Below are positions 10,222-21,360 of a DNA stretch of 64,000 nucleotides, piece by piece; position 1 is the stretch's first letter; each line of letters begins with the position of its first letter. Both the position numbers and the translations under genes were made by a program. The notes under the pieces are model-generated. The model was not told where the DNA came from. It saw only the letters and a list, made by a program, of their open reading frames with translations, and ran no database searches. This stretch comes from Stappia sp. (lineage in GTDB: Bacteria; Pseudomonadota; Alphaproteobacteria; Rhizobiales; Stappiaceae). Location of the stretch: contig NZ_CP157793.1 in NCBI RefSeq assembly GCF_040110915.1, positions 384,939 to 448,938 on the forward strand. The letters are read 5' to 3'.

Positions 10222-10343
10222 CAGGGAGCGCGGGGTGTCTCGCCTTCCGCGTCGTGTCCTGATATGAGGAACCCGACAGGACAGGCGCCTCCCGCGCGGT
10301 CTGCGGCGCCGATACGCCCGCGCCGTGCCGGGTGCGTGGACGC

Positions 10344-10404
10344 ACGAGCTCCGTGAGATGAGCCACGAGCTTCGTGAGACGAGCACTGCGACGTGAGATG
10401 AGCA
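10344..10404. repeat. Imperfect ~20-bp repeat, three copies
   Basis: Three diverged copies of ACGAGCTCCGTGAGATGAGC lie just before the lipoprotein gene, in its likely leader. The rest of the 386-bp gap (10050-10435) shows nothing else I can support. Confidence 0.6.
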
Positions 10405-10435
10405 CCGTGAAGGGTGCGCCAAGATTGGGCCGTGA

Positions 10436-11026
10436 ATGATGGATCATCCTCTTAGCCTCCCGCCCGCCCGGGCCGTTCTGGCGGTGACGCTGGCGCTGGC
10501 CGTGGCCGGATGTGGCGCCGTCGGCGGCATCGGCGACGAAACCGCCAAGACCGTGATCTCGGGAAACGCGGCCACCCGGTCGGCCGTCGACGTCGACCCC
10601 GAGGTCTTTCGCCAGGACGTGCCCTGTCCGGCGCTGGAGGTGGAGGACGGACGCTACATCGTGATGGTCTACGAGCGCGGGCGCGAGGACGATCCGCGCG
10701 CCCTGCGTTACCAGGCGACCGTCGAGAAATGGGCGAATCGCTGCAGCCGCACCGCGTCGGGCGTCGCGATGACGCTCGGCGTGTCGGGCCGCGCCACGCC
10801 GGGGCCGGCCTGGGGCGGGGGCGAACTCGTGCTGCCCCTGCGCCTGACGCTGGAGCCGACCGGCGACGGCAAGCCGCAGACGATCAACCTTCCCGTTCCG
10901 GTGACGCTCGGCGAGGGCGCGCCGGCCGAGCAATGGGCGGTCGTGGAAGAGGGCATCGCGGTGTCCGACAGCGGGTCGGTGCGTGCGGTGATCGCCCTCG
11001 ACGAAAGCCGCCGGGGACGGCGCTGA
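10436..11026 (+). CDS. Hypothetical lipoprotein
   Basis: I do not recognise the family. The N-terminus is a lipoprotein signal: a hydrophobic stretch ending in the lipobox LAVAGC with the lipidated Cys26, followed by [10 protein letters not shown]. The remaining 170 residues are hydrophilic, with several beta-like stretches, and contain a single further pair of Cys (PCPALEV and NRCSRTA), which could form a disulfide. It is predicted to sit in a membrane facing the periplasm. Start ATG 10436; ATG 10439 is equally possible. The glycine riboswitch follows about 170 bp later, so it is not part of the gcv operon. Confidence 0.8.
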   Translation: MMDHPLSLPPARAVLAVTLALAVAGCGAVGGIGDETAKTVISGNAATRSAVDVDPEVFRQDVPCPALEVEDGRYIVMVYERGREDDPRALRYQATVEKWANRCSRTASGVAMTLGVSGRATPGPAWGGGELVLPLRLTLEPTGDGKPQTINLPVPVTLGEGAPAEQWAVVEEGIAVSDSGSVRAVIALDESRRGRR

Positions 11027-11194
11027 CCGTCAAATCACCGGTGCGCTTGTGCCCTCGGGCCGCGCGCCCGCGTTGACAGGTCGCGCGCGAGTGTCGACAA
11101 TGCGCGCGACTTGAGACGGCGTGATCGTTGTGCGCCGTCGCTTCCGGTCTGGTTCGCCTTCCCCGGGGAGGCGCGCTCGGGCCGGCGGGACACG

Positions 11195-11440
11195 ATATGC
11201 GGGAGAGGTCGGCCTCGCGCCGGCGCCGAAGGAGCAACCGCCCCGGAAACTCTCAGGCAAAAGGACCGCAGATCGAGCAACGCTCTGGAAAGCAGGTGGG
11301 CGCGGGTGACCGTGTCGGCCTCACCGAAGGAGTAACCGTCCCGATCCCGACCGCGGGATCGCGACGTGTCCGGGCGGCGCGTGTCGCTCCGCCGGGCATG
11401 GACGGGAAATCTCTCAGGTCGTCGGGACAGAGGGGGTGCG
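11195..11440 (+). ncRNA. Tandem glycine riboswitch (two aptamers)
   Basis: Two consecutive glycine aptamers are directly readable. The first has GCGGGAGAGG, GCCGAAGGAGCAA and AAACTCTCAGGCAAAAGGAC. The second has CTCTGGAAAGCAGG, CACCGAAGGAGTAA, GAAATCTCTCAGGT and ends in GGACAGAGGG. The second aptamer has a long P3a-like insertion (about 11345-11395). It lies immediately upstream of gcvT and is expected to switch on glycine cleavage when glycine is abundant. Confidence 0.95.
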
Positions 11441-11475
11441 TGAAAACGCTTCGGTTTCACGTCACCGATCCCTCT
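11429..11475 (+). promoter_or_regulatory. Riboswitch expression-platform hairpin candidate
   Basis: AGAGGG (11429-11434), GGTG (11435-11438) and CGTGAAA (11439-11445) pair in order with CCCTCT (11470-11475), CACC (11463-11466) and TTTCACG (11455-11461), leaving a nine-base loop and a few bulges. The 5' strand contains the closing bases of the second aptamer, so the hairpin and aptamer compete. No T-run follows, and the gcvT ribosome binding site (AGGA, 11482) is just outside, so the mechanism is uncertain. Confidence 0.6.
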
Positions 11476-11491
11476 TGTGCCAGGACGCACC

Positions 11492-12676
11492 ATGACCGAC
11501 AGCGACCAGACCGCGGCGTTGCAGAGCAAGACGCCCCTCAACGAGACACCCCTCAAGACGACGCCGCTCACCGATCTCCATCGCGAGCTGGGCGCCCGCC
11601 TCGTTCCCTTCGCGGGATACGAGATGCCGGTGCAGTTCCCGGCCGGCATTCTCGCCGAGCATGCGCACACGCGCGACAAGGCCGGTCTCTTCGACGTCTC
11701 GCACATGGGCCAGGCTTGGCTCGTCGGTCCGGACTTCGAGACCACGGCGGCCGCCCTGGAGCGTCTCACGCCCTCGTCCATCGCCGCACTGAAGCCCGGC
11801 CGCCAGCGTTACACGGTGCTGCTGAACGACGCGGGCGGCATTGTCGACGACCTGATGGTGAGCCGGCCGGAGGGCGAGGCCGACGACGGCAGGCTCTTCC
11901 TCGTCGTCAACGCGGCGCGCAAGGACGTGGACTACGAGACGATCGCCGCCGGGCTGCCCGACGATGTGCGGCTGGAGCCGGTCACGGACCGGGCGCTGAT
12001 CGCCCTGCAGGGCCCGATGGCCGCCGAGGTGCTCGCCGCCCATGCGCCGGAGGCCGCCGACATGGCCTTCATGGCCGCCCGGGCGATGGAGTTCGACGGG
12101 ATCGCGGTGCATGTCTCGCGCTCCGGCTACACCGGCGAGGACGGTTTCGAGCTCTCGGTTCCCGCCGGCGCGGCGGAGCCCATCGCCCGCGCGCTGCTGG
12201 CCGACGAGCGCGTCGCCCCCATCGGGCTTGGCGCGCGCGATTCGCTGCGGCTTGAGGCGGGCCTGTGCCTCTATGGCCACGACATCGACGAGACGACGTC
12301 CCCGGTGGAGGGCGCCATCACCTTCGTGATGCAGAAGCGGCGCAGGGAGGCCGGCGATTTCCCCGGCGCCGAGCGCATCCTGCGCGAGCTGGAGGACGGC
12401 CCGAAGCGCCTGCGCGTCGGCCTGAAGCTGGACGGCCGGGCACCGGCCCGCGAGGGCGCGGAGATCCGCGATCCGGACGGCAAGCCGGTCGGCGTCGTGA
12501 CGTCGGGCGGGTTCGCGCCGACGCTGCAGGCACCGATTGCCATGGGCTATGTCGACCCCGCCCATGCCGCCGAGGGCACCGCGCTGGTGCTCGCCGTGCG
12601 CAACCGGGAACTCCCCGCGACCGTCGTGCCCATGCCCTTCGTCCCCCAGCGTTACTATCGCAAACCCAAGACCTGA
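11492..12676 (+). CDS. gcvT: Glycine cleavage system T protein (aminomethyltransferase)
   Basis: Transfers the methylene group from the aminomethyl-lipoyl H protein to tetrahydrofolate, releasing ammonia. Family blocks visible include [21 protein letters not shown] near residue 30, [29 protein letters not shown] and [20 protein letters not shown]. The 394-residue length includes about 25 extra Thr/Lys-rich N-terminal residues. ATG 11492 has AGGA nine bases upstream. First gene of the riboswitch-controlled operon. Confidence 0.97.
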   Translation: MTDSDQTAALQSKTPLNETPLKTTPLTDLHRELGARLVPFAGYEMPVQFPAGILAEHAHTRDKAGLFDVSHMGQAWLVGPDFETTAAALERLTPSSIAALKPGRQRYTVLLNDAGGIVDDLMVSRPEGEADDGRLFLVVNAARKDVDYETIAAGLPDDVRLEPVTDRALIALQGPMAAEVLAAHAPEAADMAFMAARAMEFDGIAVHVSRSGYTGEDGFELSVPAGAAEPIARALLADERVAPIGLGARDSLRLEAGLCLYGHDIDETTSPVEGAITFVMQKRRREAGDFPGAERILRELEDGPKRLRVGLKLDGRAPAREGAEIRDPDGKPVGVVTSGGFAPTLQAPIAMGYVDPAHAAEGTALVLAVRNRELPATVVPMPFVPQRYYRKPKT

Positions 12677-12749
12677 CACCCGCACGCCGCCGCCGGCGGC
12701 CGATCTTGTGCAACCGCATCGAACCCGCATCGCAAAGGATAGTACGATC

Positions 12750-13121
12750 ATGACCACCCGCTACACCGAAGATCACGAGTGGATCACCGTCGACGGCGAC
12801 GTCGCCACCGTCGGCATCACCAATTACGCCCAGGAACAGCTCGGCGACGTCGTCTTCGTGGAACTGCCCGAGGTCGGCCGCAAGGTCGCCAAGGGCGACG
12901 AGGCGGCGGTCGTGGAAAGCGTCAAGGCGGCCTCCGAGGTCTACGCCCCGCTCGACGGCGAGGTGGTCGAGGCCAACGACGTGCTCGCCGACGAACCGGC
13001 CAAGGTCAACGAGGACCCGGAAGGCGCGGCCTGGTTCGTCAAGATCAAGCTGTCCGACAAGAGCCAGCTCGACGCGCTGATGGATGCCGACGCCTACAAG
13101 GCGCATCTGGAAGGCCTGTGA
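12750..13121 (+). CDS. gcvH: Glycine cleavage system H protein
   Basis: Lipoylated carrier that shuttles the aminomethyl group between the P, T and L proteins. The lipoyl-lysine motif [14 protein letters not shown] is intact in the centre, after the family start YTEDHEWI and the [22 protein letters not shown] block. 123 residues, the normal length. It begins 73 bp after gcvT and is followed after 4 bp by an OsmC gene. Confidence 0.97.
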   Translation: MTTRYTEDHEWITVDGDVATVGITNYAQEQLGDVVFVELPEVGRKVAKGDEAAVVESVKAASEVYAPLDGEVVEANDVLADEPAKVNEDPEGAAWFVKIKLSDKSQLDALMDADAYKAHLEGL

Positions 13122-13125
13122 TCCC

Positions 13126-13623
13126 GTGACCGGTCACGTCTACCAGGCCTCCGTGTCCTGGCGCCGCGAGGGCGATTTCGCGGCGAACGCCTACACACGC
13201 GCCCACACGTGGTCGTTCGACGGCGGGATCGCCGTGCCGGCCTCCGCGTCGCCGTCCGTCGTCCCCCTGCCGCAGTCGGTGGAGGCGGCGGTCGATCCGG
13301 AAGAGGCTTTCGTGGCCGCGATTTCCAGTTGCCACATGCTGTGGTTTCTCGATCTCGCCCGCCGCGACGGCCTCGTGGTCGAGGCCTATGACGACGCGGC
13401 GCAAGCCGTCATGGAGCGCGTCGCGCGGGGGCGGATGGCGATCACCCGCGTCACGCTGCGCCCCGGGATCGTGCTTGCCGGAGATGCCTTGCCCGACGCC
13501 GCCCGCCTCGATGCCCTGCACCACCGGGCGCACGAGCTGTGTTTCATCGCCAATTCCGTGACCAGTGAAATCGCCATCGCCCCGCGCCCCGCGCGGCTTT
13601 CCGGCGACGCACAAGGAGCGTGA
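13126..13623 (+). CDS. OsmC/Ohr family protein inside the gcv operon
   Basis: Small OsmC-superfamily protein, a group of thiol peroxidases that reduce organic hydroperoxides. Two conserved cysteines are present in the expected contexts: [12 protein letters not shown] and [10 protein letters not shown]. There is also a PEEAFVAA helix before the first. 165 residues is a normal length. The GTG at 13126 lies 4 bp after gcvH, and the stop is 2 bp before the gcvPA ATG, so it must be cotranscribed and probably coupled. Why a peroxidase-like protein sits in a glycine cleavage operon is not known; protecting lipoyl thiols is one possibility. Confidence 0.88.
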   Translation: MTGHVYQASVSWRREGDFAANAYTRAHTWSFDGGIAVPASASPSVVPLPQSVEAAVDPEEAFVAAISSCHMLWFLDLARRDGLVVEAYDDAAQAVMERVARGRMAITRVTLRPGIVLAGDALPDAARLDALHHRAHELCFIANSVTSEIAIAPRPARLSGDAQGA

Positions 13624-13625
13624 CC

Positions 13626-14972
13626 ATGCGCTATCTGCCCCTGTCCGATGCCGACCGCGCCGACATGCGTGCCCGCGTCGGCGTCTCCGACATCGACGAA
13701 ATCTTCGCCGATATTCCTGAAAGCGCCCGCCTCAAAGGGCTGCTCGACCTGCCGACGCGCCAGAGCGAGGCCGGCGTGGAGCGCGATCTCGCTCGCATGG
13801 CGGCGAGGAACACCACCGCGTCCCAAGTGCCTTTCTTCGTCGGGGCGGGGGCCTACAAGCACCACGTGCCGGCGACCGTGGATCACCTGATCCAGCGCTC
13901 GGAGTTTCTCACCTCCTACACGCCCTACCAGCCGGAGGTGACCCAGGGCACGCTGCAGTATCTCTTCGAGTTCCAGACCCAGGTCGCGGCCCTTACCGGC
14001 ATGGAAGTGGCCAATGCCTCCATGTACGACGGCTCGACGGGCACGGCGGAAGCGGTGCTGATGGCGCACCGCATCACCAGACGCCAGAAGGCCGTGCTCT
14101 CCGGCGGGCTGCATCCGCAGTATCGGGAGGTGGTCGAGGGGCTTTCCGCCATGGCCAATGACCGGACGGTCGCGCTGCCCGCCGATCCGGCCGGCACCGA
14201 GGACATTCTGGCGGCCATCGATGACGAGACCTCCTGCGTCGTCGTGCAGTCGCCGTCCTTCTACGGCCAGCTCATCGACCTGAAGTCCATCGCCGAGAAG
14301 GCGCATGCCCATGGCGCGCTGCTGATCGCCGTCTTCACCGAAGTGGTCTCGCTGGGGCTGATCGAGCCGCCGGGCGCGCAGGGCGCGGACATCGTCGTCG
14401 GCGAGGGCCAGTCCATCGGCAACGGCCTGAACTTCGGCGGTCCTTACGTCGGCCTCTTCGCCACGCGGCAGAAATACATCCGCCAGATGCCGGGCCGGCT
14501 GTGCGGCGAGACGGTCGACGCCAACGGCAAGCGCGGCTTCGTGCTGACGCTGTCGACCCGCGAGCAGCACATCCGCCGCGACAAGGCGACGTCCAACATC
14601 TGCACCAATTCGGGCCTTTGTTGCCTCGCCTTCACCATCCACATGACGCTGCTGGGCGGGGAGGGCCTGAAGAAACTCGCCCGCATCAATCACGCGAGCG
14701 CGGTGAAGCTGAAGGCAGCACTTCAGGGCGTACCCGGCGTGCAGGTGATCAACGACGCCTTCTTCAACGAATTCACCGTCAAGCTGCCGAAGCCGGCGGC
14801 AGAGGTCGTCGAGGCGCTCGCGGAAAAGGGCGTGCTCGGCGGCGTGCCGGTTTCCCGGCTCGACCCCGGCAAACCGGCGCTCGACGACCTGCTGGTCGTC
14901 GCCGCGACCGAAGTGACCACCGACGAGGACCGCGCGGCCTTCGCCACCGCGCTGAAGGAGGTGCTGGCATGA
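13626..14972 (+). CDS. gcvPA: Glycine dehydrogenase (decarboxylating) subunit 1
   Basis: N-terminal half of the split P protein, which decarboxylates glycine with PLP and loads the H protein. The start [14 protein letters not shown] is typical of the split subunit. [31 protein letters not shown] and the GGPYVGLFA region are family blocks. This half lacks the PLP lysine. ATG 13626 has AAGGAG at a good distance; GTG 13620 is an alternative. 448 residues. It overlaps gcvPB by four bases (ATGA). Confidence 0.96.
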   Translation: MRYLPLSDADRADMRARVGVSDIDEIFADIPESARLKGLLDLPTRQSEAGVERDLARMAARNTTASQVPFFVGAGAYKHHVPATVDHLIQRSEFLTSYTPYQPEVTQGTLQYLFEFQTQVAALTGMEVANASMYDGSTGTAEAVLMAHRITRRQKAVLSGGLHPQYREVVEGLSAMANDRTVALPADPAGTEDILAAIDDETSCVVVQSPSFYGQLIDLKSIAEKAHAHGALLIAVFTEVVSLGLIEPPGAQGADIVVGEGQSIGNGLNFGGPYVGLFATRQKYIRQMPGRLCGETVDANGKRGFVLTLSTREQHIRRDKATSNICTNSGLCCLAFTIHMTLLGGEGLKKLARINHASAVKLKAALQGVPGVQVINDAFFNEFTVKLPKPAAEVVEALAEKGVLGGVPVSRLDPGKPALDDLLVVAATEVTTDEDRAAFATALKEVLA

Positions 14973-16561
14973 GCATGAACAATCAGGGACGCCCCTCCGC
15001 CCCGGCCGAAACCGCGGCCGTCGCGACCCATGAGACCTTTACCGGCAACAAGGCGCTCCAGATGGAAGAGCCGTTGCTGTTCGAGATCGGCCGCACCGAC
15101 ATTTGCGGGGTGGATCTCGACGAGCCGGAGGACTTCGCGCCGGCGCTGGGCGGGCATGCCCGCACGGCGGAGCTGGATCTTCCCGCGCTCAGCGAGCCGG
15201 AGACCATGCGCCATTTCGTGCGCCTGTCGTCGAAGAACTACGCCATCGACGCGGGGCTTTATCCGCTGGGCTCCTGCACCATGAAGCACAATCCGCGCCT
15301 CAACGAGAAGATGGCGCGGCTGCCGGGCTTTGCCGACATTCACCCGCTGCAGCCGCTGTCCACCGTGCCGGGCGCGGTGGATCTGATCGCGGAGCTTGCC
15401 CATTGGCTCGTCACCATGACGGGCATGGAGGCGGTCGCCATGAGTCCCAAGGCGGGCGCGCATGGTGAACTCTGCGGCATGATGGCGATCAAGGCGGCGC
15501 ACAAGGCGGCCGGACGCGATCCCAAGATCGTGCTGGTGCCGGAATCGGCCCATGGCACCAACCCGGCGACGGCGGCGCTGCTCGGCTACAAGGTCGTCGC
15601 CATCGACGCGCGTGAGGACGGCACGGTCGACACGCAGGCGGTGAAGGACAAGATCGCCGAACACGCGGGCGACATCGCCGGCATCATGCTGACGAACCCC
15701 AACACCTGCGGGCTGTTCGAACGCGACATCATCGAGATCGCCGAGGCGATCCACGCCGCCGACGGCTATTTCTACTGCGACGGGGCGAATTTCAACGCCA
15801 TCGTCGGCAAGGCGCGCCCCGGCGATCTCGGTGTGGACGCGATGCACATCAACCTGCACAAGACCTTCTCCACGCCGCATGGCGGTGGCGGGCCGGGCTC
15901 CGGGCCGGTGGTGTTGTCGGACCGGCTCGCCGCCTTCGCGCCGCTGCCCTTCCTGCGCAAGGAGGGCGATGGCGTCACCTGGGTGGAAACGGAGGCCGAG
16001 CTTCGGGAGGGCGAAAGCCCCTTCGGCCGCATGACCGCCTTCCACGGTCAGATGGGCATGTATGTGCGCGCGCTTGCCTACATGAAAAGCCACGGCGCGG
16101 ACGGTCTCCGGCAGGCGTCGGAGGACGCTGTTCTCAATGCCAACTATGTGCGCGTCGGCCTGCAGGACCTGATGAGCCTGCCCTTCGGCGAGCGCTGGTG
16201 CATGCATGAGGTGCTCTTCGACGACACCTTCCTGAAGGACACCGGCGTGACCACCCTCGACTTCGCCAAGGCGATGATCGACGAGGGCTACCATCCGATG
16301 ACCATGTATTTCCCGCTGGTCGTCCATGGCGCCATGCTGATCGAGCCGACCGAATCGGAAAGCCGTTCCGCGCTCGATCTCTTCATCGCCACCATGCGCG
16401 ATCTGGTGATGAGCGCGCAGAAGGGCGAGACGGACCGCTTCAAGGGCGCGCCGTTCCATGCCCCGCGCGCCCGTCTCGACGAGACGCGCGCCGCGCGCAA
16501 GCCGGTCCTCAAGTGGGAACGGCCCGAACCGCGCAAGGTCCAGCCGGAAGCGGCGGAGTAG
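14969..16561 (+). CDS. gcvPB: Glycine dehydrogenase (decarboxylating) subunit 2
   Basis: C-terminal half of the split P protein, holding the PLP site: the lysine is in [39 protein letters not shown] and NPNTCGLFE are diagnostic. At 530 residues it is slightly longer than many, with a Ser/Ala-rich N-terminus and a charged C-terminal tail. The ATG overlaps the gcvPA stop. Last gene of the operon; dihydrolipoyl dehydrogenase (L protein) is not in the window. Confidence 0.97.
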   Translation: MSMNNQGRPSAPAETAAVATHETFTGNKALQMEEPLLFEIGRTDICGVDLDEPEDFAPALGGHARTAELDLPALSEPETMRHFVRLSSKNYAIDAGLYPLGSCTMKHNPRLNEKMARLPGFADIHPLQPLSTVPGAVDLIAELAHWLVTMTGMEAVAMSPKAGAHGELCGMMAIKAAHKAAGRDPKIVLVPESAHGTNPATAALLGYKVVAIDAREDGTVDTQAVKDKIAEHAGDIAGIMLTNPNTCGLFERDIIEIAEAIHAADGYFYCDGANFNAIVGKARPGDLGVDAMHINLHKTFSTPHGGGGPGSGPVVLSDRLAAFAPLPFLRKEGDGVTWVETEAELREGESPFGRMTAFHGQMGMYVRALAYMKSHGADGLRQASEDAVLNANYVRVGLQDLMSLPFGERWCMHEVLFDDTFLKDTGVTTLDFAKAMIDEGYHPMTMYFPLVVHGAMLIEPTESESRSALDLFIATMRDLVMSAQKGETDRFKGAPFHAPRARLDETRAARKPVLKWERPEPRKVQPEAAE

Positions 16562-16607
16562 GGCGTAACGGGCGGAAGAGCCGCCGGCGGGTTGTGGTAC
16601 CACCGGT

Positions 16608-16729
16608 GGCTCTCCGATCCCGGCTCTCATTGCATCGGGCCGGAATGACGCCGAGGGGGCTTCTCGCGCAAAGTCCGCATGAGGCGTCATGCCGGGCAAG
16701 GCAAAGCCGCGACCCGGCATCGGAGAGCC
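16608..16729. repeat. Extragenic inverted-repeat element (REP-like)
   Basis: The outer arms GGCTCTCCGATCCCGGCT (16608-16625) and ACCCGGCATCGGAGAGCC (16712-16729) are inverted copies with two mismatches. An inner pair, CCGGAATGACG (16640-16650) and CGTCATGCCGG (16685-16695), also pairs. The arm sequence resembles the units of the array at 53.5 kb. It fills most of the gap between gcvPB and the hemerythrin gene. Confidence 0.7.
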
Positions 16730-16850
16730 AATGGCCTCTTGAGTACACGCGGGCAGTGCCTCCTTGCCCGGCGGGCCAGTCTTCGGGCCCGCCCTTGTCC
16801 CGCGCGGTGCGGCTCCCATGTGCCGAAGCTGACACGCCAGGATACCGACC

Positions 16851-17435
16851 ATGCCTCATCCGACCGATCTCGACACGCGCGGCGGCCTGCCTCAGGAATG
16901 GCTGTTCCTGCTGCAGGCGCATCCGCGCGACGCCTGGGCGGGCCATCCCAATCTTGGCGGGCTGACCCGCTTCTGGCTGGACCGTCACGCGGGCTTCCGC
17001 AAGCTCGGCGGCGCGCTCGACGGCCTGCTTGACCGCTTTCGCGAGGGCGAGGTGCCGGCCGAGCGCTTCGGGCCGGCGTTCGGGCCTCGGCTGCAGCACT
17101 TCCTGAGCGAATTGCACCACCACCACATGATCGAGGACCACCACTATTTCCCGGTCTTCACGGCGGCGGAGCGACGGCTTGCGGCCGGCTTCGAGCTTCT
17201 GGAAGGCGATCACGAGCTGATCCACCAGCGCATCGAACAGGTGGTGAGCCGGGCCAATGCGCTCTTCGCCGACCTTCAGGGCAAGGACCTGGACCGGATC
17301 CGCCGCGCCGCCGATGCCTATGCCGCCGACAGCGACCTTCTGCTCACCGGCCTGCTGCGGCATCTCGACGACGAGGAAGACCTGATCGTGCCGCTCATTC
17401 TGGAGCGTGGCGAGGAGGCGCTCGGCGTCGCCTGA
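16851..17435 (+). CDS. Hemerythrin domain protein
   Basis: Four-helix hemerythrin/HHE-like protein expected to bind a di-iron centre. Histidine/acid motifs appear in helix order: HHHHMIEDHHYFPVF, EGDHELIHQRIEQV, and HLDDEEDLIVPLILE near the C-terminus. Such proteins serve in oxygen or NO sensing, iron handling or repair of nitrosative damage; which applies here cannot be told. 194 residues, no signal peptide. Single gene between the gcv operon and convergent ccrM. Confidence 0.85.
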   Translation: MPHPTDLDTRGGLPQEWLFLLQAHPRDAWAGHPNLGGLTRFWLDRHAGFRKLGGALDGLLDRFREGEVPAERFGPAFGPRLQHFLSELHHHHMIEDHHYFPVFTAAERRLAAGFELLEGDHELIHQRIEQVVSRANALFADLQGKDLDRIRRAADAYAADSDLLLTGLLRHLDDEEDLIVPLILERGEEALGVA

Positions 17436-17528
17436 GACCCTTGCGTGCAAACGAACACCGCCCCCGCCCGCGAGGCGGACGGAGGCGGTGGCGCGGGGAA
17501 GCGCGGGAAAGCCGGATCGAAGACCCCG

Positions 17529-19119
<1,591 letters not shown>

Positions 19120-20613
19120 ATGGACACAGAGCGAAGCGAAGACGCCATTCTCCAGCAGCCGGCCTTTCGCCCGCACGAGCGCTTCGAGGATGCGGACGCC
19201 GCAGTGGCCCGGCTTCAGGAAATCTTCGAGACCAATGCCGCCTTCCTGCGCGCGCGCTTCCAGCAGTTTCTCGCCGGCGAGATCCCGGAGGGGCGCGTGC
19301 GCGCCTGCTATCCCGAGGTGCGCATCGTCACCGACACGCACGCTCGCGTCGACAGCCGGCTTGCCTATGGCTTCGTGTCCGGGCCCGGCGTGCATTCCAC
19401 CACGGTCACCCGGCCGGATCTCTTCGGCAATTATCTGCGCGAGCAGATCGAGCTTCTGATCCGCAATCACGAGGTGCCGGTGGAGATCGGGCCGAGCGAC
19501 CTGCCGATCCCGCTGCATTTCGCCTTCTACGACGGCACCCATGTGGAAGGCGTCGCCCAGACGCTCGCCCGCCCGCTCGCCGACGTTTTCGACCTGCCGG
19601 ATCTGTCGATCCTCGACGACGCCATCGTCAACGGCACCTTCGAGGCGCAGGCCGGTCAGCCGCGCCCGCTCGCCCCTTTCACCGCGCCGCGCGTCGACTA
19701 TTCGCTGCACCGCCTGCAGCATTACACCGCAACCGCCGCGTCCCACTTCCAGAACTATGTGATCCTGACGAACTACCAGTTCTACATGGACGAGTTTTGC
19801 CGACTGGCGCAGGAACTGCTGGCCGACCCGCACAGCGGCTACACGCATTTCGTCGAGCCGGGAAACGTCGTCACGCGGGCCGGCGACCTGGAGCCCTCGC
19901 AGGGCGAGCGTCCGGCGCGGCTGCCGCAGATGCCGGCCTATCATCTGGCGCGCGACGGCCAGTCGGGCATCACCATGATCAACATCGGCGTCGGCCCGTC
20001 GAACGCCAAGACGATCACCGATCACGTGGCGGTGCTGCGCCCGCATGCCTGGCTGATGCTCGGCCACTGCGCGGGCCTGCGCAACAGCCAGCAGCTCGGC
20101 GACTATGTGCTCGCCCACGGCTATGTCCGCGAGGATCACGTGCTCGACGCCGACCTGCCGGCCTGGGTGCCGATCCCGCCGCTCGCCGAAATCCAGGTGG
20201 CGCTGGAAGGGGCCGTCGCCGAGGTGACGGGCTTCGCGGGCTACGAGCTCAAGCGCGTGATGCGCACCGGCACGGTTGCCTCCATCGACAACCGCAACTG
20301 GGAACTCAGGGATCACCGCGAGCCGGTGCAGCGCTTCTCGCAGTCGCGGGCGATCGCGCTCGACATGGAATCGGCGACGATCGCGGCCAACGGCTTCCGC
20401 TTCCGCGTGCCCTATGGCACGCTGCTGTGTGTCTCCGACAAGCCGCTGCACGGCGAATTGAAGCTGCCCGGCATGGCGACCGACTTCTACAAGCGCCAGG
20501 TCGCGCAGCATCTCAAGATCGGCATTCTGGCGATGGAGAAGCTGCGCGCCATGCCGCATGACCGGCTGCACTCGCGCAAACTGCGCAGCTTCGCCGAGAC
20601 CGCGTTTCAGTAG
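19120..20613 (+). CDS. amn: AMP nucleosidase
   Basis: Hydrolyses AMP to adenine and ribose 5-phosphate, adjusting adenylate pools. The two-part structure is visible: an N-terminal AMP nucleosidase-specific domain (YPEVRIVTDTHARVDSRLAYGF, about 66-87) and a C-terminal nucleoside-phosphorylase-like domain with NIGVGPSNAKTITDH, LMLGHCAGLR and the ALDMESATIAANGFRFRVPYG substrate region. 497 residues, typical. ATG 19120 follows AAAAGGACGGAAGCCG. Monocistronic; it ends 23 bp before the convergent hydroxylase gene. Confidence 0.95.
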   Translation: MDTERSEDAILQQPAFRPHERFEDADAAVARLQEIFETNAAFLRARFQQFLAGEIPEGRVRACYPEVRIVTDTHARVDSRLAYGFVSGPGVHSTTVTRPDLFGNYLREQIELLIRNHEVPVEIGPSDLPIPLHFAFYDGTHVEGVAQTLARPLADVFDLPDLSILDDAIVNGTFEAQAGQPRPLAPFTAPRVDYSLHRLQHYTATAASHFQNYVILTNYQFYMDEFCRLAQELLADPHSGYTHFVEPGNVVTRAGDLEPSQGERPARLPQMPAYHLARDGQSGITMINIGVGPSNAKTITDHVAVLRPHAWLMLGHCAGLRNSQQLGDYVLAHGYVREDHVLDADLPAWVPIPPLAEIQVALEGAVAEVTGFAGYELKRVMRTGTVASIDNRNWELRDHREPVQRFSQSRAIALDMESATIAANGFRFRVPYGTLLCVSDKPLHGELKLPGMATDFYKRQVAQHLKIGILAMEKLRAMPHDRLHSRKLRSFAETAFQ

Positions 20614-20636
20614 GGCGGGGGGCAGGCGCGGGGCGC

Positions 20637-21185
20637 CTATCTGAACGCCGGTCCGTGGCACCAGCAGGTGAGCGAATGGCGACGGCCCCGCGTCACCGGG
20701 GCAACCCGGTGCGCGAGGAAGGAGGCGAACAGCGTCGCGTCGCCCTGGCCGCGCCCGCCGGTGTGGATCGTGCCGCCGAAGCTGATCTCCAGCTCGCCGC
20801 CGGCGTAGGTGTCGGGATCGCTCAACTGCACGACGATGGTCAGCTTGCGCTTGCGCGCCAGCGGCCCGTCGCCGATGTCGGCGTGCCAGTCGTAATGGCC
20901 CTCGACGGTCTCGTCGTAGCTTGCGACCTGAAGCCGCTCCGCGAATTCCGTGATGTCGAAATCGAAGGCGGCGCGGTTGGCCTCGGCCACCGTCGACACG
21001 ATGCGCTCCATCACCCAGGCCGCGTCGCCCCTGTCGTCGAGCCAGGAGATCTCGGCGCGGCGGATATTGTGGTGATGGTGGCCGCCGACCAGACCGCCGT
21101 CGGCGCGCTGCGCGGTCTCGGCGAGCCGGATCACCTCGGCGGCTTCGGCGGGGGAGAAGATCGCAGGAATCGCATGCAGGAACAT
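20637..21185 (-). CDS. Fe(II)/2-oxoglutarate dioxygenase, PiuC/PKHD type
   Basis: Non-haem iron oxygenase related to PiuC and the PKHD-type prolyl 4-hydroxylase-like proteins, often linked with iron uptake. The iron site reads WHADIGDG (His and Asp), with the distal His in FLAHRVAPVTRG and the 2-oxoglutarate-binding Arg just after. At 182 residues it is shorter than the ~225 of PiuC; it ends soon after TCWCHGP, so the usual C-terminal extension is absent. ATG 21185 (MFLHAIPAIFSP) is preferred to an upstream TTG. Its target is unknown, and no TonB receptor is adjacent. Confidence 0.85.
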   Translation of the reverse strand: MFLHAIPAIFSPAEAAEVIRLAETAQRADGGLVGGHHHHNIRRAEISWLDDRGDAAWVMERIVSTVAEANRAAFDFDITEFAERLQVASYDETVEGHYDWHADIGDGPLARKRKLTIVVQLSDPDTYAGGELEISFGGTIHTGGRGQGDATLFASFLAHRVAPVTRGRRHSLTCWCHGPAFR

Positions 21186-21360
21186 CGGCCGAAGTCTCCG
21201 CAACGGCTGGGCAGCGCCCGGGGAGGCGAAGCTATGCGGCAGGGCGCGGAAAAAGGCAACACGCTGATGCGCCGGCGAAGAATTCCCGCATGGCGCGAGC
21301 TTGGCGGTCGCGCGCCCGCGCCAATCAGGGGGAGAGGCGGACGGGGGGGGGAACGCGCTA

